Shown in pieces: positions 34,730-47,756 of a stretch of DNA of 64,000 nucleotides. Numbering within the stretch: the stretch's first letter is position 1; the number at the start of each line of letters is the position of its first letter. The stretch comes from Owenia fusiformis (taxonomy: Eukaryota > Annelida > Polychaeta > Sabellida > Oweniidae). Location of the stretch: positions 3,678,501 through 3,742,500 of the forward strand of contig CAIIXF020000006.1 of the NCBI GenBank assembly GCA_903813345.2, in the 5' to 3' direction. A model generated the notes under the pieces. It saw nothing but the letters and a program-made list of their open reading frames with translations. It was not told where the DNA came from and searched no databases. The position numbers were made by a program, and so were the translations under genes.

Positions 34730-35640
34730 TTTCATACATGTATGTGCACTTGTACAAGATTAGGCACCAATGAAATAGGAAATTGATAGGATATTTACTA
34801 TATGATAAACTTGGCACATTTATTGGTAATGAGACTCTAAAGATAATTTGATTGATTTTGATTTGAATTTCTATTAAGTTTGCATGGAGGGCTAATCTTC
34901 TTACAAGTAGGCCAAGTTGTAAAACTGGCGAATAGTCTTGTATTTAGTTCTTCTGACCCAGCATTTCAAACGCATGCACCTCACCTCCACCACAAGGGGA
35001 CGCGGATGGACATGGATGGAGGGAGCGGGGTGGGGGATCAAAAACTTAATGGAGGTTTTGTAATTTTTTAGATTTCAAAAATTCACGATTAACAATTTGA
35101 GTGTTAGCAAATATGGACGAGTATGTATACCTTTATAAAATTCAATGTACAGACGTTGTTTTGTAAGAATTAATGTCAGTGTATCAAACTGCGTGTATAT
35201 TATGGATATTATGCACGCAGGCAGTTTGGATACCGCACCGTGATATGGAAATGAAGATGAGAAGAAAGTAGTGAAAAGAACTTAAAACATACTTTTGCAA
35301 ATGGTTACGTGGATTTCAGGACGGAAGCACGAGTACTAGACGTTTATCAACAATAAACACATCGCCGTCTTTAGATGCAGTGTGTTCGACATCAAACACG
35401 ACATCACGGGTGTCAATCATGCGACATTTGTCAGAATAAGTCTACAGAAGAGCGATGCAACGTAAAACAGTTTTGTCTTACAAAGTTAATTACATTAGAT
35501 ACTATTATTATATACCCCATATGTATTCTAGATGCTAATTGGCTTATTCATGTTCACATGATATGAAATAGATGAACTAATTCAATGAAAGGTTCCAAAT
35601 CCCTGCTATCGGGGAAGATGAAATGTACTAATCAACAGTC
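34730..35640. other. Intergenic, no gene seen
   Basis: AT-rich region upstream of the metallopeptidase promoter. Short frames at 34880-35071 and 35375-35566 show no domain. Confidence 0.4.
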
Positions 35641-35646
35641 ATTAGT

Positions 35647-37840
35647 ATGTTTTATCTTCCCTGATAGCTGAGATTATAGGAGTTGAAAGGCAAAATACCT
35701 TTAAATGCCAATAAGAACCTGTCAACATTAAATGTTGAAATGAAAAAACTATTTTGTTTTTGTTTAAAGAGTACATATGGGGTATATAATAAAACAAATA
35801 GTGACTGCCACTATTTGTATTCTATTTTATAATAAAACATGAACTTGTTTGTAATTAGCAAAAAGTCACATAATCACGTAAGTCGACACATTGATATTTT
35901 ATTTTAGATACTTATCATGTTTATAAATACATATTGATTACTATATACAAGTACATGATCTTCAAAGGTGAAGAGACAACAAATTAATTATACAGGCCAA
36001 CGAGTTTATTGGGTTACCTTAACCTATCAAGGGCTGAATAGGGTCTCAGAGAGGTTGGACTAAGTTCATATAGTGTATTCATAAACAAGCACAGTAAAAA
36101 AAGTTGGTCTCTTGGACTTCGTTTTTGATAATCTAAAAATGACATTCTGATACTCATAGCCTCTTTCTGTTTCACCTGACATCTCAGGCCTGAGAAGAGA
36201 TGAGGTGTCATGGTTTACCATGATGTAAAAATGACAGCATCTTTGGATAGCGCTTTTCAAAATGTCTTATATTTTACAAATTTTAATGTTGATACTAAGC
36301 AGACACGTGAACATATTCTCCATTGTCTTCCGCTACACTAAAACACTTCTTCCCTTGAATGGTTTCGGTATTTCGTAAATGAAAGGAGTAAAATCACATC
36401 AGGAAGCTCTCGAGAGCTTAGGAAATGTCCGCTTGTGTTAGTTGATTGTCCTCTGAAAATATTGTAATTACACAACTGGACAACAAGTAGTTTCAACTGC
36501 AAAACTGTGATTTTACCCCACAAAACACATCTTACCAAGATGAAGCTATCAACAACCTACGTAATGTTGTTATTTTGCCTTTTAAAGGTCATGTTACACG
36601 ATTGTCAAATGACGCAGTAAGAGTTGCAAGTCAATTGGCCGCGAAAAATCCCAAGAGTCCCACGAGGTCCAACGCAATGTTAAGTCTATGGAGGTCCCAA
36701 CTTGCCCCATTGGTGTATACCGGGCTTAAGTGATACTTGGGGCGAAAACTCATTAAAATATTACACAATTCACTAGCACCGCGGGCATACAAAAATACAG
36801 CCCAAATGATTCAATCACTGAACTGGTACACTCTTTGCAAAGTTAGATAAAATTAGCCTTAAATCATGCAATAATAGGCTCAATGTAATAGTGAACCACT
36901 CTTTTTGAGACCAGGGTTTTGATTTTATTTACAAAATCGTATTTAGCGGCAAACTGATAAACTCTCAATGCGCCATCTTAGTCTCGGGTGGTGACGTGAA
37001 AAGTTGTTCTGAAGCTAACATCAGTATTGTCCTGAAAACAGGCACTTGCTGACTTTATACCACGATATCATAACTTCGGAATGACCTTAGTAAAGTAATG
37101 TTGCATGCTCGAAATCGAGTAAAGCCTCTTTAAGACCACTTTAACAGATACAATCAGTGCACATGCGTTGAATAGTTTCCAACTTATTGAACAATCCATA
37201 CCTCCACATGTCCATCATTAGGCAATAAATCAAAATTGTCATGTTTTTTAACGTTTAGTCATGTGACTTCATTCTATAAAATAGCATTAATTCTTGGAAT
37301 ATCCCGAAATAAAGTTAATATTTTTATATTCCAGGGCATTTAAGAATCAATTTTTCGTTTGGCGAGCATGTATGCGTCTCGTCTATGATCTGAAGTTTTG
37401 GACAGATGAAGATTGCAGGTGTTATTGCGTTGCACGACCTATCGCCAGTCTTAATAGTTTGACCTGCTTCACTTGTGATAGTGCTTTCTAAGGTACTCAA
37501 TGTACATCCCTTTGATCTACAAAGCCGAAACTGTTGACAAAATGTTCCTGCTTCCGACACACCCCACTGTTTGTTGCAGACTGGTTCATATGTAGATGTC
37601 TGGGTGTCTAAGTTAAGTATTGTGCAATCAGCATCGATCTTGTAGAAATACTTTGTTACTGGCTTGTTGTTGGAGTCAAGAGGCTGACAACCTGAAACAC
37701 ATACAAATACACCATGACAAGGAAATACAAAATAATATGAAGCAAAACAATGAAATGCAATGCAATATAATACAAAGAGGTTGTTGCACGAGTCCTGTAT
37801 AAGAATATCCATTTTGATTAGCTTTGATAAATTCTGCAAA
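35647..37840. repeat. Tandem segmental duplication, left copy
   Basis: Matches 58813-62120 in the same orientation, starting at ATCTTCCCTGATAGCTGAGA and running through the last exon of the TSP1 gene and its intron. Compared with the right copy it lacks about 300 bp (near 59830-60110) and about 870 bp (60610-61473). Confidence 0.85.
37324..37691 (-). pseudogene. Last exon of the left TSP1-gene copy (open, but upstream exon decayed)
   Basis: 368 nt with an intact acceptor (TTTCAG) and stop, the same length as the right-hand paralogue exon. It encodes about 121 residues with eight or more cysteines and a VCNKQWGVSEAGTFC core reminiscent of SRCR domains. By translation it differs from the right copy at seven residues, all in the first half. 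The TSP1 exon that should precede it (50095-50290) has a stop and a deletion, so the gene is probably non-functional unless it is spliced to something else. Confidence 0.6.
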
Positions 37841-37923
37841 AGAAGAAAGGATACTCTCTAATAATGGAGTAAATGAGAGTATTACTGACTCTCCAATAAC
37901 CATGGTATTCCTTCAAAGGAAAG

Positions 37924-38258
37924 GTATCGATATGGTGAACTGAATTCAACAATGTTTTTCTCTTAAACCAATTATTGAAAATATTCTGTAAAGAAACACG
38001 GTCCTTTATGTAATGTTGACCGATTGGCAAACATTTGATTAAAAAATTATCTATATATATATTTTATATAACTGTTTTTGTTAACATTTTTTGTTTTTTA
38101 GTGCAATTGTTTTTTGTTCCTTGTATATGAATATTTCAAATTATAATGTTACCATCCAAAAGATGACCATTAAATTGACGATGTGTAAACTTTTCAGAAT
38201 GTTTTGATGACTGATTTAAGAGAAACGCGTGTTCAAAAAGTTCACCATATCGATACCA
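37924..38258. mobile_element. Dispersed MITE, intact copy, about 335 bp
   Basis: Ends GGTATCGATATGGTGAAC and its exact complement. Further weak inverted pairing (TTTTTCTCTTAAA against TTTAAGAGAAA) lies inside. Partial copies occur at 38571-38660, 45618-45753 and 47757-47960. Confidence 0.7.
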
Positions 38259-38570
38259 CTCATTTATCAAATATCAAATGTTGAATGGGTATTACCGTTT
38301 GGAAGTAAGCACCTTCATAATTGCAGTATCAACTATTCACAGTTCATTCACTATACTGGTAATTTCACTTGTTTTGACGTAATCAATGGTCAACTACAGT
38401 CTTACAAGAAATATTGTAGCAATTTTATGAGGAAGAGTTCGTTATTGATTTTTTAAATGTTGATCAGCATTTCCCAAAATGATATATTAGTTGAGGGGGG
38501 AGAGAACAGACTTATTTGGCGCCCTTTATTGTTTTAATAAAGTGCCCATATCCCATTTTACCTAGTACAA

Positions 38571-38660
38571 AGGATATGTATTGATATGGTGAACTGAATT
38601 CAAGAATGTTTTTCTCTTAAATCAATTATTGAAAACATTCTGTAAAAAACACGGTCCTTT
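38571..38660. repeat. Left half of a second MITE copy
   Basis: GATATGGTGAACTGAATTCA through ACGGTCCTTT matches the left half of 37924-38258, then breaks into LINE sequence. Confidence 0.65.
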
Positions 38661-38884
38661 AACTGTTTTCCTGCTTTCATTTGTTAAAGCCGACCAAATC
38701 GGGGAACTGTGAAGTAAGGCAGGTTCTATCATGGACTTATATATTGTTGAACCATATTCAATACGTTTCACATTACAATGCTTAGTGAGGGTCGATGCTG
38801 TGTAATTAATCATCTTACGTGCTTTCTCATGTAAGAATTTATTAATATGGAATGAATCTTTAAGGTTACTATGGAACATATATC
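38661..38884 (-). pseudogene. LINE ORF2 continuation after the nested insertion
   Basis: It reads FHSNLKDSFHINKF and then IYKSMIEPALLHSSPIW, the thumb region after the reverse transcriptase. It joins in frame to the KYLGY end at 41670. Confidence 0.75.
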
Positions 38885-38889
38885 AAACT

Positions 38890-39107
38890 GATTCAAACTG
38901 AAAAACAGCGCACCAAATGTCTACATTCACGAGGACCTGTCAAAACATGTACGAGAAATCCGTAAAAAGCTGCTACCAACACTAAAGAAGGCCAAAGAGG
39001 AAAACAAAAAGGCCACATTTAACTACGACAAACTAGTGATAGATGGCGAATATTTTGCATATGATGAAAAGAAATCGGAAGTTATCAAGTTGAATAAAAA
39101 CAGATAG
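38890..39107 (+). pseudogene. LINE ORF1 C-terminal fragment
   Basis: The frame reads VYIHEDLSKHVREIRKKLLP and ends KNR-stop. This matches the C-terminal domain of many LINE ORF1 proteins (EDL...R..LLP..K.A...G......DKLVIDG). Confidence 0.65.
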
Positions 39108-39146
39108 GGACATGGCCAAGGCCCGAAACAAACAAACCAAACAATA

Positions 39147-40214
39147 TTGACTATATTACAATGGAATGCACATGGTCTATCACAACATACAAATAAAGGG
39201 GAACTACTTGAACGTTTCAAATCATATGACATTATAAATATCTGTGAAACTTGGGCAAAAACGAATCATGATTTTGACGATTTACTTGATACGCATAAAT
39301 GCTTTGGTCTTAGCAGACCTAAAACTAAATCAAGAGGCAGATACCATGGAGGGATATGTGTATTCGTTCGTAAATCACTATTAGATGGGATCAAACATGT
39401 ATGTCATAACCTAAAAGAATCTATAGCCTTTAAACTAAGTAAACATTACTTCGGATTAGATAAAGATATTGGATTATTGTGCATATATGTAGCTCCAGAA
39501 AGATCTTCACTTTATAACCATGAAGAGGACGGAATATCTCTATTGGAAACAAAAATCATCCATTTGTTGGAGAAAGTGCCAGAATGTGACATATTATTAA
39601 GCGGTGATACAAACTGTAGAACTGCACAATTGCGAGACTATATCACATCAGACACAGCAGAGAATATCCCTTTTCCTGAACTATATAACCTTGACAACTT
39701 TCAAAAACCAAGAGCAAACCGTGACACAGTAGATAACCAGTATGGCAGATCTCTTATTGATATATGTAAAACATTTGGCATTCACATCGTAAATGGAAGA
39801 ACAAAGGGTGACCCAGAAGGAGAATTCACATGTACATCAAATGATGGACTCAGCCAAGTAGATCTCACATTAGCACCAGATTCATTATTTGATAAAATTG
39901 AAAATTTTTCTGTACTAACAATTGACGAATCTGACCATTACCCAACACTCCTGCAGTTCAACATTAATATCATCCATGAACAGCAACAAGACATTAACCG
40001 AAACCCGCAAATAATAAAAACCGATTCCTATAAATGGAAACATGATAAAGAACCAACATTTCAGAGAACCATGTGTGATGATGAAACAAAAGCTCTCCTG
40101 CAGAACTTTTCACGTCTGATAAATGATGGCAACATCAATGAAAGTATAAATGTCCTGAACAATATATACACAAGAGCAGGTGCAAGCATGAATGCTGTGT
40201 TAAATGCGAGATAA
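39147..40214 (+). pseudogene. LINE endonuclease domain (ORF2 N-terminus)
   Basis: 355 residues starting MTILQWNAHGLS. The AP-endonuclease signature residues are visible: WNAHG, CETW, SGDTN, and ESDHYP near the end. It stops before the reverse transcriptase, at an internal deletion. Confidence 0.8.
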
Positions 40215-40220
40215 ATGTAA

Positions 40221-41401
40221 ATATAGAGCAAGATATCCATACTATTAAACATGTAAAAGGAATTACAAATTTTTTTCCATGTACAAAGGGTATATTTCAA
40301 GGAGATTCACTCAGCCCAACGTGGTTCATTATGTATGTAAACTCATTTTTTAACATGCTGAGGGAACAAAACTGCCAAGGAATCCATATTGTAGAAGGTT
40401 CCCCTAATATAATGGCATTGTGTTATGTGGATGACTTAAATTGTATAGGTAACACTGTACCAAATGTGCAAAAACAACTTGATACCTTAGGTAGCTTTTC
40501 ACGTAAATGGGGAATGAAAGTAAATTTATCCAAAACAAATGTGATGGTGTTCAGGAATGGTGGTCCCCTCAGGCAAAATGAAAAATTTTATTTTGAAGGA
40601 GCAGAGATAGAACAAATATCATATTATAAATATCTAGGTATACTATTTTCCACAAGACTCTCCTGGTCTCCAGCTAAAAGTCAGCTTGCTTCACAAGCAA
40701 AGAAATCTATTATTTTACTCAAACAACTTAACCAAAAGTGTGGAAGAATACCACTTAAACTTATGTTCTCTCTGTTTGATGCCATGGTAACACCCATCTT
40801 GTGCTATGGTTCAGAGATGTGGGGATATGAATGGTGTAATGTAATTGAATGTACACAAGCTCAATTTTGTAAATATTATATAGGTGTGGGACCACAATCA
40901 AATGATGCAGCAGCATTAGGCGAATGTGGCAGACTTCCACTTTGTACCACTTATATGCTTAAAACCATAAAATACTGGATAAAATTAACAGAAATGCCTA
41001 ATCATAGACATCCTAAATCATGCTATACAATGCTTTATCAACTAGATCAATCGGGAAAAACAACTTGGGCATCAAAAATCAAATATTTGCTTTTTTCACT
41101 GGGATTTGGACATGCATGGTTTGAGCAAAGTGTAGGGAACCAATTATATTTTATTTTTATATTTAAGCAAAGACTTCAGGATATGTACAGCCAAGCTTGG
41201 CTAGGGAAACTCAGGGAAAGCCCCAAATTATATACATATATGCAATTTAAAAATATTTTAGAGCCTGAATTTTATTTATTATGTAATTTAGAATATAGAT
41301 GTATTAAAGCTCTAGCAAAATTTAGAGTTTCGAACCACTGTTTTGAAATTGAAACGGGAAGACACCGTAATATTGTAAGAGACAATAGAATGTGTAAATA
41401 G
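40221..41401 (+). pseudogene. LINE reverse transcriptase, C-terminal half
   Basis: It opens with GIFQGDSLSPTWFIMYVN, carries the catalytic YVDD, then KYLGILFSTRLSW and a long thumb region. The fingers region with the first catalytic Asp is missing, so it is dead. Confidence 0.8.
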
Positions 41402-41663
41402 TGTACCATAATAATAGAGGATGAGTACCATGTAATGTGTAAGTGTCCTAGATACCATAATATTAGATTAAGTCTTGACATTACCTTTGTAGAAAACTAT
41501 AGCACAGATCAATTCATCCAATTGATGAAAACAAAAAATGCTATCCTCCTAAAGAAGTTATCACTATTAATTATTGAAGCAACCAATATTAAACTATTGT
41601 AAACATACTATGTACACAATGGGCCAGAGGCCTTATATGAAATAAAATCTTATTATTATTAAA

Positions 41664-44125
41664 ATATATCCAAGGTATTTATATTCCCTGACTTCACTTA
41701 GTTTTAAGTCGCCTAGTTTCCATACCCTGTCAGTGTCAACCCTTTTCCCTATAATCATGACTTTTGACTTCTTACTGCTAAATTTAAATCCCCATTTTAT
41801 GCCAAAATTATTAACTTTACATAACAACTCTTTTAATCCATTCTCATCTTTTGCTAAAAGAACAATGTCATCTGCGAATAATAATGTGGGGATGTGGGAC
41901 CCTTCAAATGGAATGCCAAGACCTGTGGACATTAAAGATTCTTCCAAATCAGACATAACTACTGAAAATAGTGTAGGTGAGAGAATACACCCTTGTTTAA
42001 CACCTGTGTTAGAATCAAACTGATCAGTAGAAATATTACCAAACAGGACACTGCTATGGACATTGGAGTAAAGGTGTTTTAACGTTCTCCAAAGTTTACC
42101 CTGGATTCCTCGTTCCCAAAGCTTTATGAAGAGCATATCCCTGTCTAGTACATCAAAGGCCTTCGAGATATCAATAAATGACAAATACGTTTTCAACCTA
42201 TTTGTTTTTCTCATACTACATAATCCTTTCAATGTGAATATGTGGTTTTCTAAGCGCTTACCCTTTTGAAAGGCACCTTGTAAGTGTCCAAGAAGGTTAT
42301 GACTTTGAAAATAAGACATAATTTTAGATTCTAAGATGCTGGAAAATACTTTGTATACATTTGATGTAATGGTTATTCCTCGATAGTTATCAAGAATTTC
42401 ACGGTCATTATCTTTATGAAGGGGTTTGAGAATACCATATTTCCATTCATCAGGAATTGTTTCATGTATTTTTATCAGTCTAAAGAGGTCAAAAAGGGGC
42501 TTGATGAGAAAATCTTTAGCCTGCTTAAAAAACTCATTGGGGATTTGGTCAATACCTGAAGCTTTGCCATTATTGAGACCAGAAATTATATTTCTAATAT
42601 CATCCATCTCAAATATCATATCTGTTAGAGCATCCCCTGAAATATCATTAGCTGCTTCTAATAGTCTTACCTTTTCAGCCAGGCCATTAATTTGAAACTT
42701 CGGATTTTTACTTTTCATTCCTAGATTTTTCCAACACTCCAAAATGGTGGCTTGAACCTTTTTAGGGTCAGTGATCAGAATTTCAGGACTATTTGGGTCT
42801 TTAATTTGTATAGGATAGTTGCTTTTCTTGTTAAATTTAGTAAGTGTTTTCCAGAAGCCTTTTGAAGATTTAGACTTACATTTTGCATTTAGTGTGATAA
42901 CTTTAATATGGTTAGCTACATGGTTGTCTTGAATCTTTTTACGTACTTGCCGTTTTAAATCAATATAGTTTTCCCAGAGCTCTTGAAGAACATTTGGGTC
43001 AGAGGACTTCGATTTGGACCAATATCTATGGAACTTATTGGCTTCTTTTCTATTCTTAATCAGTTGCTTAATGTCATTGTCCCAAAAGCTTCTGCAGTTT
43101 GCATTAACAGTTTTCATCCCCACCGATTCATTTCCCGCCTTAATTACCCTTTCTTTCCAAGAGACCCACATACTTTCAACCTCATTAAACTGAACCCCAT
43201 CCCAATCAGAGAATTCTTTCTTTATACAGCTTCTGAAACAGGACCAATCAGTAGAGTCATCAATAGCCCACTTACTATAAGCAGGAGATTTCGACTTTTG
43301 GACTGGTTCCTTCATAGTTTGTTTATCAGACGATATGTTGATACACAAAACATTATGATCACTCCCAATTGAGTAATCTTTATTCTCATCGACCAACATC
43401 TGGTCAAACATAGACAGGAATTTATCATTGGCTAATGCATAATCTAATGTTGAAGACAGGTTATTTCGGGACCAGGTAATCCTACCTTGGCACTGAGGCA
43501 AGTTATTCAACACTGTGCATCCTAATCCGTCACAAAAATCATCCAATAGATCACCGTTAGGACTTTTGACACCCTGGTTCCTAAAAGCCTTGATTTTCCC
43601 ATTAAAATCACCCAGGATCAAATAAGTATCATTAGACTTAAGGTTTGAAACATTAAAATTTAACTCATCAAACATTTCACTGGCAAGGGGCATATCTATC
43701 CCATCACAGGGGAAATAAGCAACACATACATACATTGAGATACGTTTCTTTTTAAGGCGTATCCAATACCTTTCAAAATTATCAACCTTGGAATTAAAAA
43801 CATTATCATTAGAGATTGCAATATCATTCTTCAGAAAGAAACCTATTCCCCCACCCATCTTACCTTTCCTGTTTTTACCATACCATGAATAATCGGAACT
43901 GGAAATAGTAAGTGGGTAAGTGGACTCATTTAAAAATGATTCAGATATTGCAAATAGATCAAATTTGTTATCTTCGAGCATTGTTTTCAACTCAATTTGC
44001 TTAGCGAGACCAAGTCTTTGTACGTTATTGAACCCTATTTTGAGTGACAGATTAAAATGTTTCATTTGTTTACCACGCATATGAGTCCTTTTACTTTGAT
44101 TATTAAATGTTCTGTGATGATGCAT
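41664..44125 (-). pseudogene. LINE ORF2: endonuclease and reverse transcriptase, interrupted
   Basis: About 820 residues. The AP-type endonuclease is at the N-terminus (GDFNGK, then GSDHNV). The reverse transcriptase follows (SGIDQIPNEFF, YRGITI, FIDISKAFD, GVKQGCILSPTLFS and the catalytic FADD). It stops at KYLGYI where the other LINE has inserted; the missing continuation is at 38661-38884. Up to that point the frame is undamaged. Confidence 0.85.
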
Positions 44126-44148
44126 AGGGGGTAAGGCCAGACCATGAC

Positions 44149-45264
44149 CTAAGACCTATTTGCCTCCATTGGAGGAAGAAGGGCACCTGGATTCCTTGTG
44201 TCCAAGCTGGTTACAGCCGTAACATCGGACAGATGAGGGGTGCCAGCAAGTACTGGCCAAGTGAGAAGATTCGCCACATTTAAAGCAGGTAGGGTTTGAG
44301 TCATTGGTATTGGCATGATAATTGTCCCTATGGCGATGACTTGGGATGGACTTTTGTGGTCTGCTGCTCCTGGTGCTTTTTGTTGGGACAGTTTGCCATT
44401 CCCCATCGTCCTGGGGTGTAGGGGGATTATGGGCATCAGTGTTAACTCTAGGGGACTGACGGCGGTGTTGGTATGGTTTAGTGATGTCTTGCTGATGACT
44501 GGCTTTAACTGAAAGTTTCATGTTTCTAGCGAGACTATTTGAGCCAGCTTTAGATAGGTGGAGACCCCTAGCGTCAAGGAATCCATTGTTGATTGTGTTG
44601 TTTTTTCTAAATGATTCATCATTATTGATGAATGTGAGGGAGGGATCCTTCTGGCACAGTTCACTTAGCTCAGCATTTACCCCCTCTATAATGGATTGAA
44701 CAGGGGGTTTGTCAGTACGGGGTGTGACACTGGATACATAAATATCATTGCAAAGGTTCTTGGCGCGGCTCCAATTAGCATGGTATTATATTCGTCAGTG
44801 ATGCCCTTGACAGTGGCATCCTTTTCTGCGGCATCATTACTGGCAATTTGGAAAATAATCCTGTCATATTGTTTATCTAGGTTGGTAATGTGTTTGTGGG
44901 CATCCTTGATCTTCCCTCCACGAATACATTCAACATCAGTATTGACCAGTTTATCACTGTCGAAGTCCCTAACAATAGAGCTGCCTACCACAAGAGTGCC
45001 CTTTTTGGAATTTGATGAGTCAGATTTACATGCAATCAGTTGCTTACGTAAGTACACATTTTCATCGTCCAGTTCCTTAAAAGCCACTGTTTTGGCCGCT
45101 AGTTGTGATACAAGATCAGTGTTGGTGATTTGCATGGCATGTAAGTCATCCTTCATCGATTTCATTCTGTCCTTGAGATCATCAATGGAGGATTTCATAT
45201 CCGTCATCATAGAAGTTAAAAGTTGAAGCATCGGGTACATATTTTTAAACTGAGTAAGTGTCAT
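44149..45264 (-). pseudogene. LINE ORF1-like protein (coiled coil, SGNH-like part, CCHC zinc knuckles), frameshifted
   Basis: A 192-residue frame from 45264 holds a Leu/Asp heptad-rich segment and VVGSSIVRDF with a following DRIIFQIASNDA stretch, typical of the esterase-like domain found in some LINE ORF1 proteins. A second frame to about 44156 carries two zinc knuckles (CFKCGESSHLASTC and CYGCNQLGHKESRC). The two parts are in different frames, so at least one frameshift lies near 44530-44690. ORF1 proteins bind the LINE RNA. Confidence 0.65.
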
Positions 45265-45579
45265 AACTAACTGATTGACTCAAAATAGATCAGCATACCT
45301 AATAAAAGTAATCTAGTTTACACATTTTATAAATGAGTAATAAGGTTTTGTAACTGACCTTTGAATAACAAGCTCCATTGACGGTGACTCCAGTTGCCAC
45401 AGAGTGAACCAGATAACTGTGTCGCACTCTTGCTCCACCTACCCTGTTGTCACGTTGCTATGGTAACCAGACACCTATGTTGCTGGTCAAATTTATTGCT
45501 TATTAAAGCCAAAATGAAACTAATATATATGGGGTGGTTGTGGCCAAATATGAACAATATTCATAAAGTATTAAGATTT

Positions 45580-45602
45580 TTAGAGTAAACGGTTCGGAAC
45601 TT
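45580..45602 (-). repeat. Terminus of an IS630/mariner-type element
   Basis: On the minus strand TACGAGGGTTGATCCAAAAG resembles the ends seen at 50998 and 58318 (GATCCA core). Just inside (45450-45465) is GTTGCTATGGTAACC. The partner end was not found. Confidence 0.4.
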
Positions 45603-45617
45603 TTGGATCAACCCTCG

Positions 45618-45753
45618 TATATATATATTTCAAATTATAATGTTACCAACCAAAAGATGTCCATTAAATTGACGATGTGTAAAAGTTTCAGAATGTTTTG
45701 ATGACTGGTTTAAGAGAAACGCGTGTTCAAAAAGTTCACCATATCGATACCAC
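45618..45753. repeat. Right half of a dispersed MITE copy
   Basis: From ATTTCAAATTATAATGTTAC to CACCATATCGATACC this matches the right half of 37924-38258. It may be the second half of the copy split at 38660. Confidence 0.65.
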
Positions 45754-46025
45754 TCCTTTGCCACAAAATAATGATTTTTTATAATAAATAATGTGTTTTA
45801 CCGAGCAGGATTATTATTTAAACTTCAAAACAGAATATTATAATTGAATTGATACTAAAGCTAGTTTAAAAGCTTGTTTTATCAATCTCTGTTGGATATA
45901 TTGACTAATACTAAGCTACATGTACCCCTATCTCATTTTTCAAATTATAAATATTTCAAAAACGTTATTGCCACTAATGAGTTACAAAAGTTCCTATGAG
46001 AGTTAAATGATGTATGGAGTATATA

Positions 46026-46946
46026 CACTCCCCTCCATAAGTTTGGCAACCTTAGCTCCCTCATTGAACTACGTGTTAAAGCTTCTTAACGTTTTTATTT
46101 ACATAACCTGTGAAGAAAATACTGATTATATTGATGGAATGTAACTTGACTTCATTACCAATGCCTCCAAATTTTCCTAATTTTTCCCTCAATTACAATA
46201 GGTCGAAAATTTATGATAAAGATGAAATTTTAAAAATCGTCATCTCCATGTAAACCAATGGGATATGCTGGGTTCGGGGCAAATCTTATTTCAGGATATC
46301 AATCCGGTAAAAGATTCTCCCAAAAATATTTTCATATAGAAAATTGAATTTAACTTTTTTGTACGCTAAGTGTTCAGTTTAAATATATGAATACTAAAGT
46401 TACAGAGCTTTAAAGTCATTTTTAAAAACTATTTTTCGCCTCCTGTGTTATTACAATTGGAGGAGTTTTTTGAAAAAATAATTTTGACTTTGACGACCTA
46501 TAATTTTTTAAACCTGAAAAAAACGTATCAATTTTTTATTAAATAAAGTAGCAAATTCAATCGACTACCCAACTTGTATTTTTTGCAAGAACTCGGATGG
46601 ATGAATATTCTGTCATATTTATTTATTTATTTCGACTTACACTTTTAAAATAGTGGCTCACATTCATACATAGTATGGAAGGAGCGTCGACATTCATTAA
46701 GAAATTATGTGCATATAAAAACCTAAAATTTACTAAAATGATGGTTATCATGGTGATCATGATAATTATGACTTGACATAATTTTCGACCTATTCAAGGC
46801 ATTGGAAATGAAGTCAAATTACATTTGTATCAATATTACACGTATTATATAACCTCGCAGGTTATGTAAATAAAAATTCAAACGTAAAGAGGCTTAACAC
46901 GTAGTTCAATGAGGGAGCTAAGGTTGCCAAACTTCTGGAGGGGATG
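46026..46946. mobile_element. Mariner-type MITE, 921 bp
   Basis: CACTCCCCTCCATAAGTTTG and, inverted, CATCCCCTCCAGAAGTTTGG, flanked by TA (46024-46025, 46947-46948). The arms match for about 100 bp, including CTCATTGAACTACGTGTTAA. No transposase frame. Confidence 0.75.
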
Positions 46947-47249
46947 TACAATAAATAGACTGAAATTGACTTGTAGGAGACCACTTGATTTGTAAAAATT
47001 GACTGGTGACAGGTTGTGAATTAGGGCTCAAAAGTGCCGAGTCGGCACATATCATCATTCCTGAGTCCGAGTTTGACAATATGTTGGAAACTATTCAATA
47101 TCAAAATATTAGAGGGAGCAAACATTTTGATTACATCATATCATGTTAAAAGAATGATTAACTCGATCCATGTACCAAGAAAATGTAACTATTAGAAATT
47201 AGAGAACAGCAACTCCACAGAGTAAAGTACTTAAGTAAACATGTTTTGA

Positions 47250-47750
47250 TAAATAGCGGCCATGTTGAAAAGATTTTCTTGAACAAAGCTCCTTTGTCCC
47301 TGGAATAACCAGCATATAAATTTTGAATGTTTTTTTAATGAAAAATGGTGGCTTTTTGAAAATTTCTTCTCGAGCAATGCTTTATCCTTTAATCCTTGGC
47401 ATCAGCATATAACATTTGAACCAAATCCGTCAATTTGTATTTGGCTTATCAAAGATTACATTTTTAGGACAAATTGTGTCTATTATGATATATATTATGT
47501 GGCGACCATTTTGAAAATATCTTCTTGAGCAGAGCTCATTTACCTCTAAGCATCAGCATATAAAATTTGAACAAAATCCATTAACTTGTATTTTAACTTG
47601 TATTATCAAAGATTGTTTCTTACGAAAAATGGTGGCCATTTTGAAATTAAGTGGCAATTTTGAAAATTTCTTCTAGAGCAAAGCCGCCCCTAGGCATAAA
47701 CATACAAATTTTGAACCAAATATGTCAACTGGTATGTGAAAAAGATCACA
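47250..47750. repeat. Diverged tandem repeat, about 150-bp unit
   Basis: Three to four units each contain GGCCATTTTGAAAATTTCTTCT-like sequence, GAGCAAAGC, CATCAGCATATAAA and TTTGAACCAAAT. A weaker copy appears near 48370-48460. Confidence 0.6.
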
Positions 47751-47756
47751 AAGGAT

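Larger units (their letters stand above)
38885..41663 (+). mobile_element. LINE retrotransposon (plus), nested, 5'-truncated with internal deletion
   Basis: Flanked by the 7-bp repeat ATATATC (38878-38884, 41664-41670) and ending in AATAAAATCTTATTATTATT, a LINE-type 3' tail. It begins within ORF1, keeps the endonuclease and the second half of the reverse transcriptase, and lacks the first reverse transcriptase motifs. It is inserted in the opposite orientation inside the other LINE. Confidence 0.85.
38661..45264 (-). mobile_element. LINE retrotransposon (minus), split by a nested LINE
   Basis: ORF1 (44149-45264) and ORF2 (41664-44125) run on the minus strand. The ORF2 reading breaks at 41670, after KYLGY, and resumes in frame at 38884 once the plus-strand LINE (38885-41663) and one copy of ATATATC are removed. 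It continues to about 38661, where it ends without a 3' tail inside a partial MITE. It is therefore old and truncated. The 5' untranslated part probably extends toward 45370. Confidence 0.8.
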
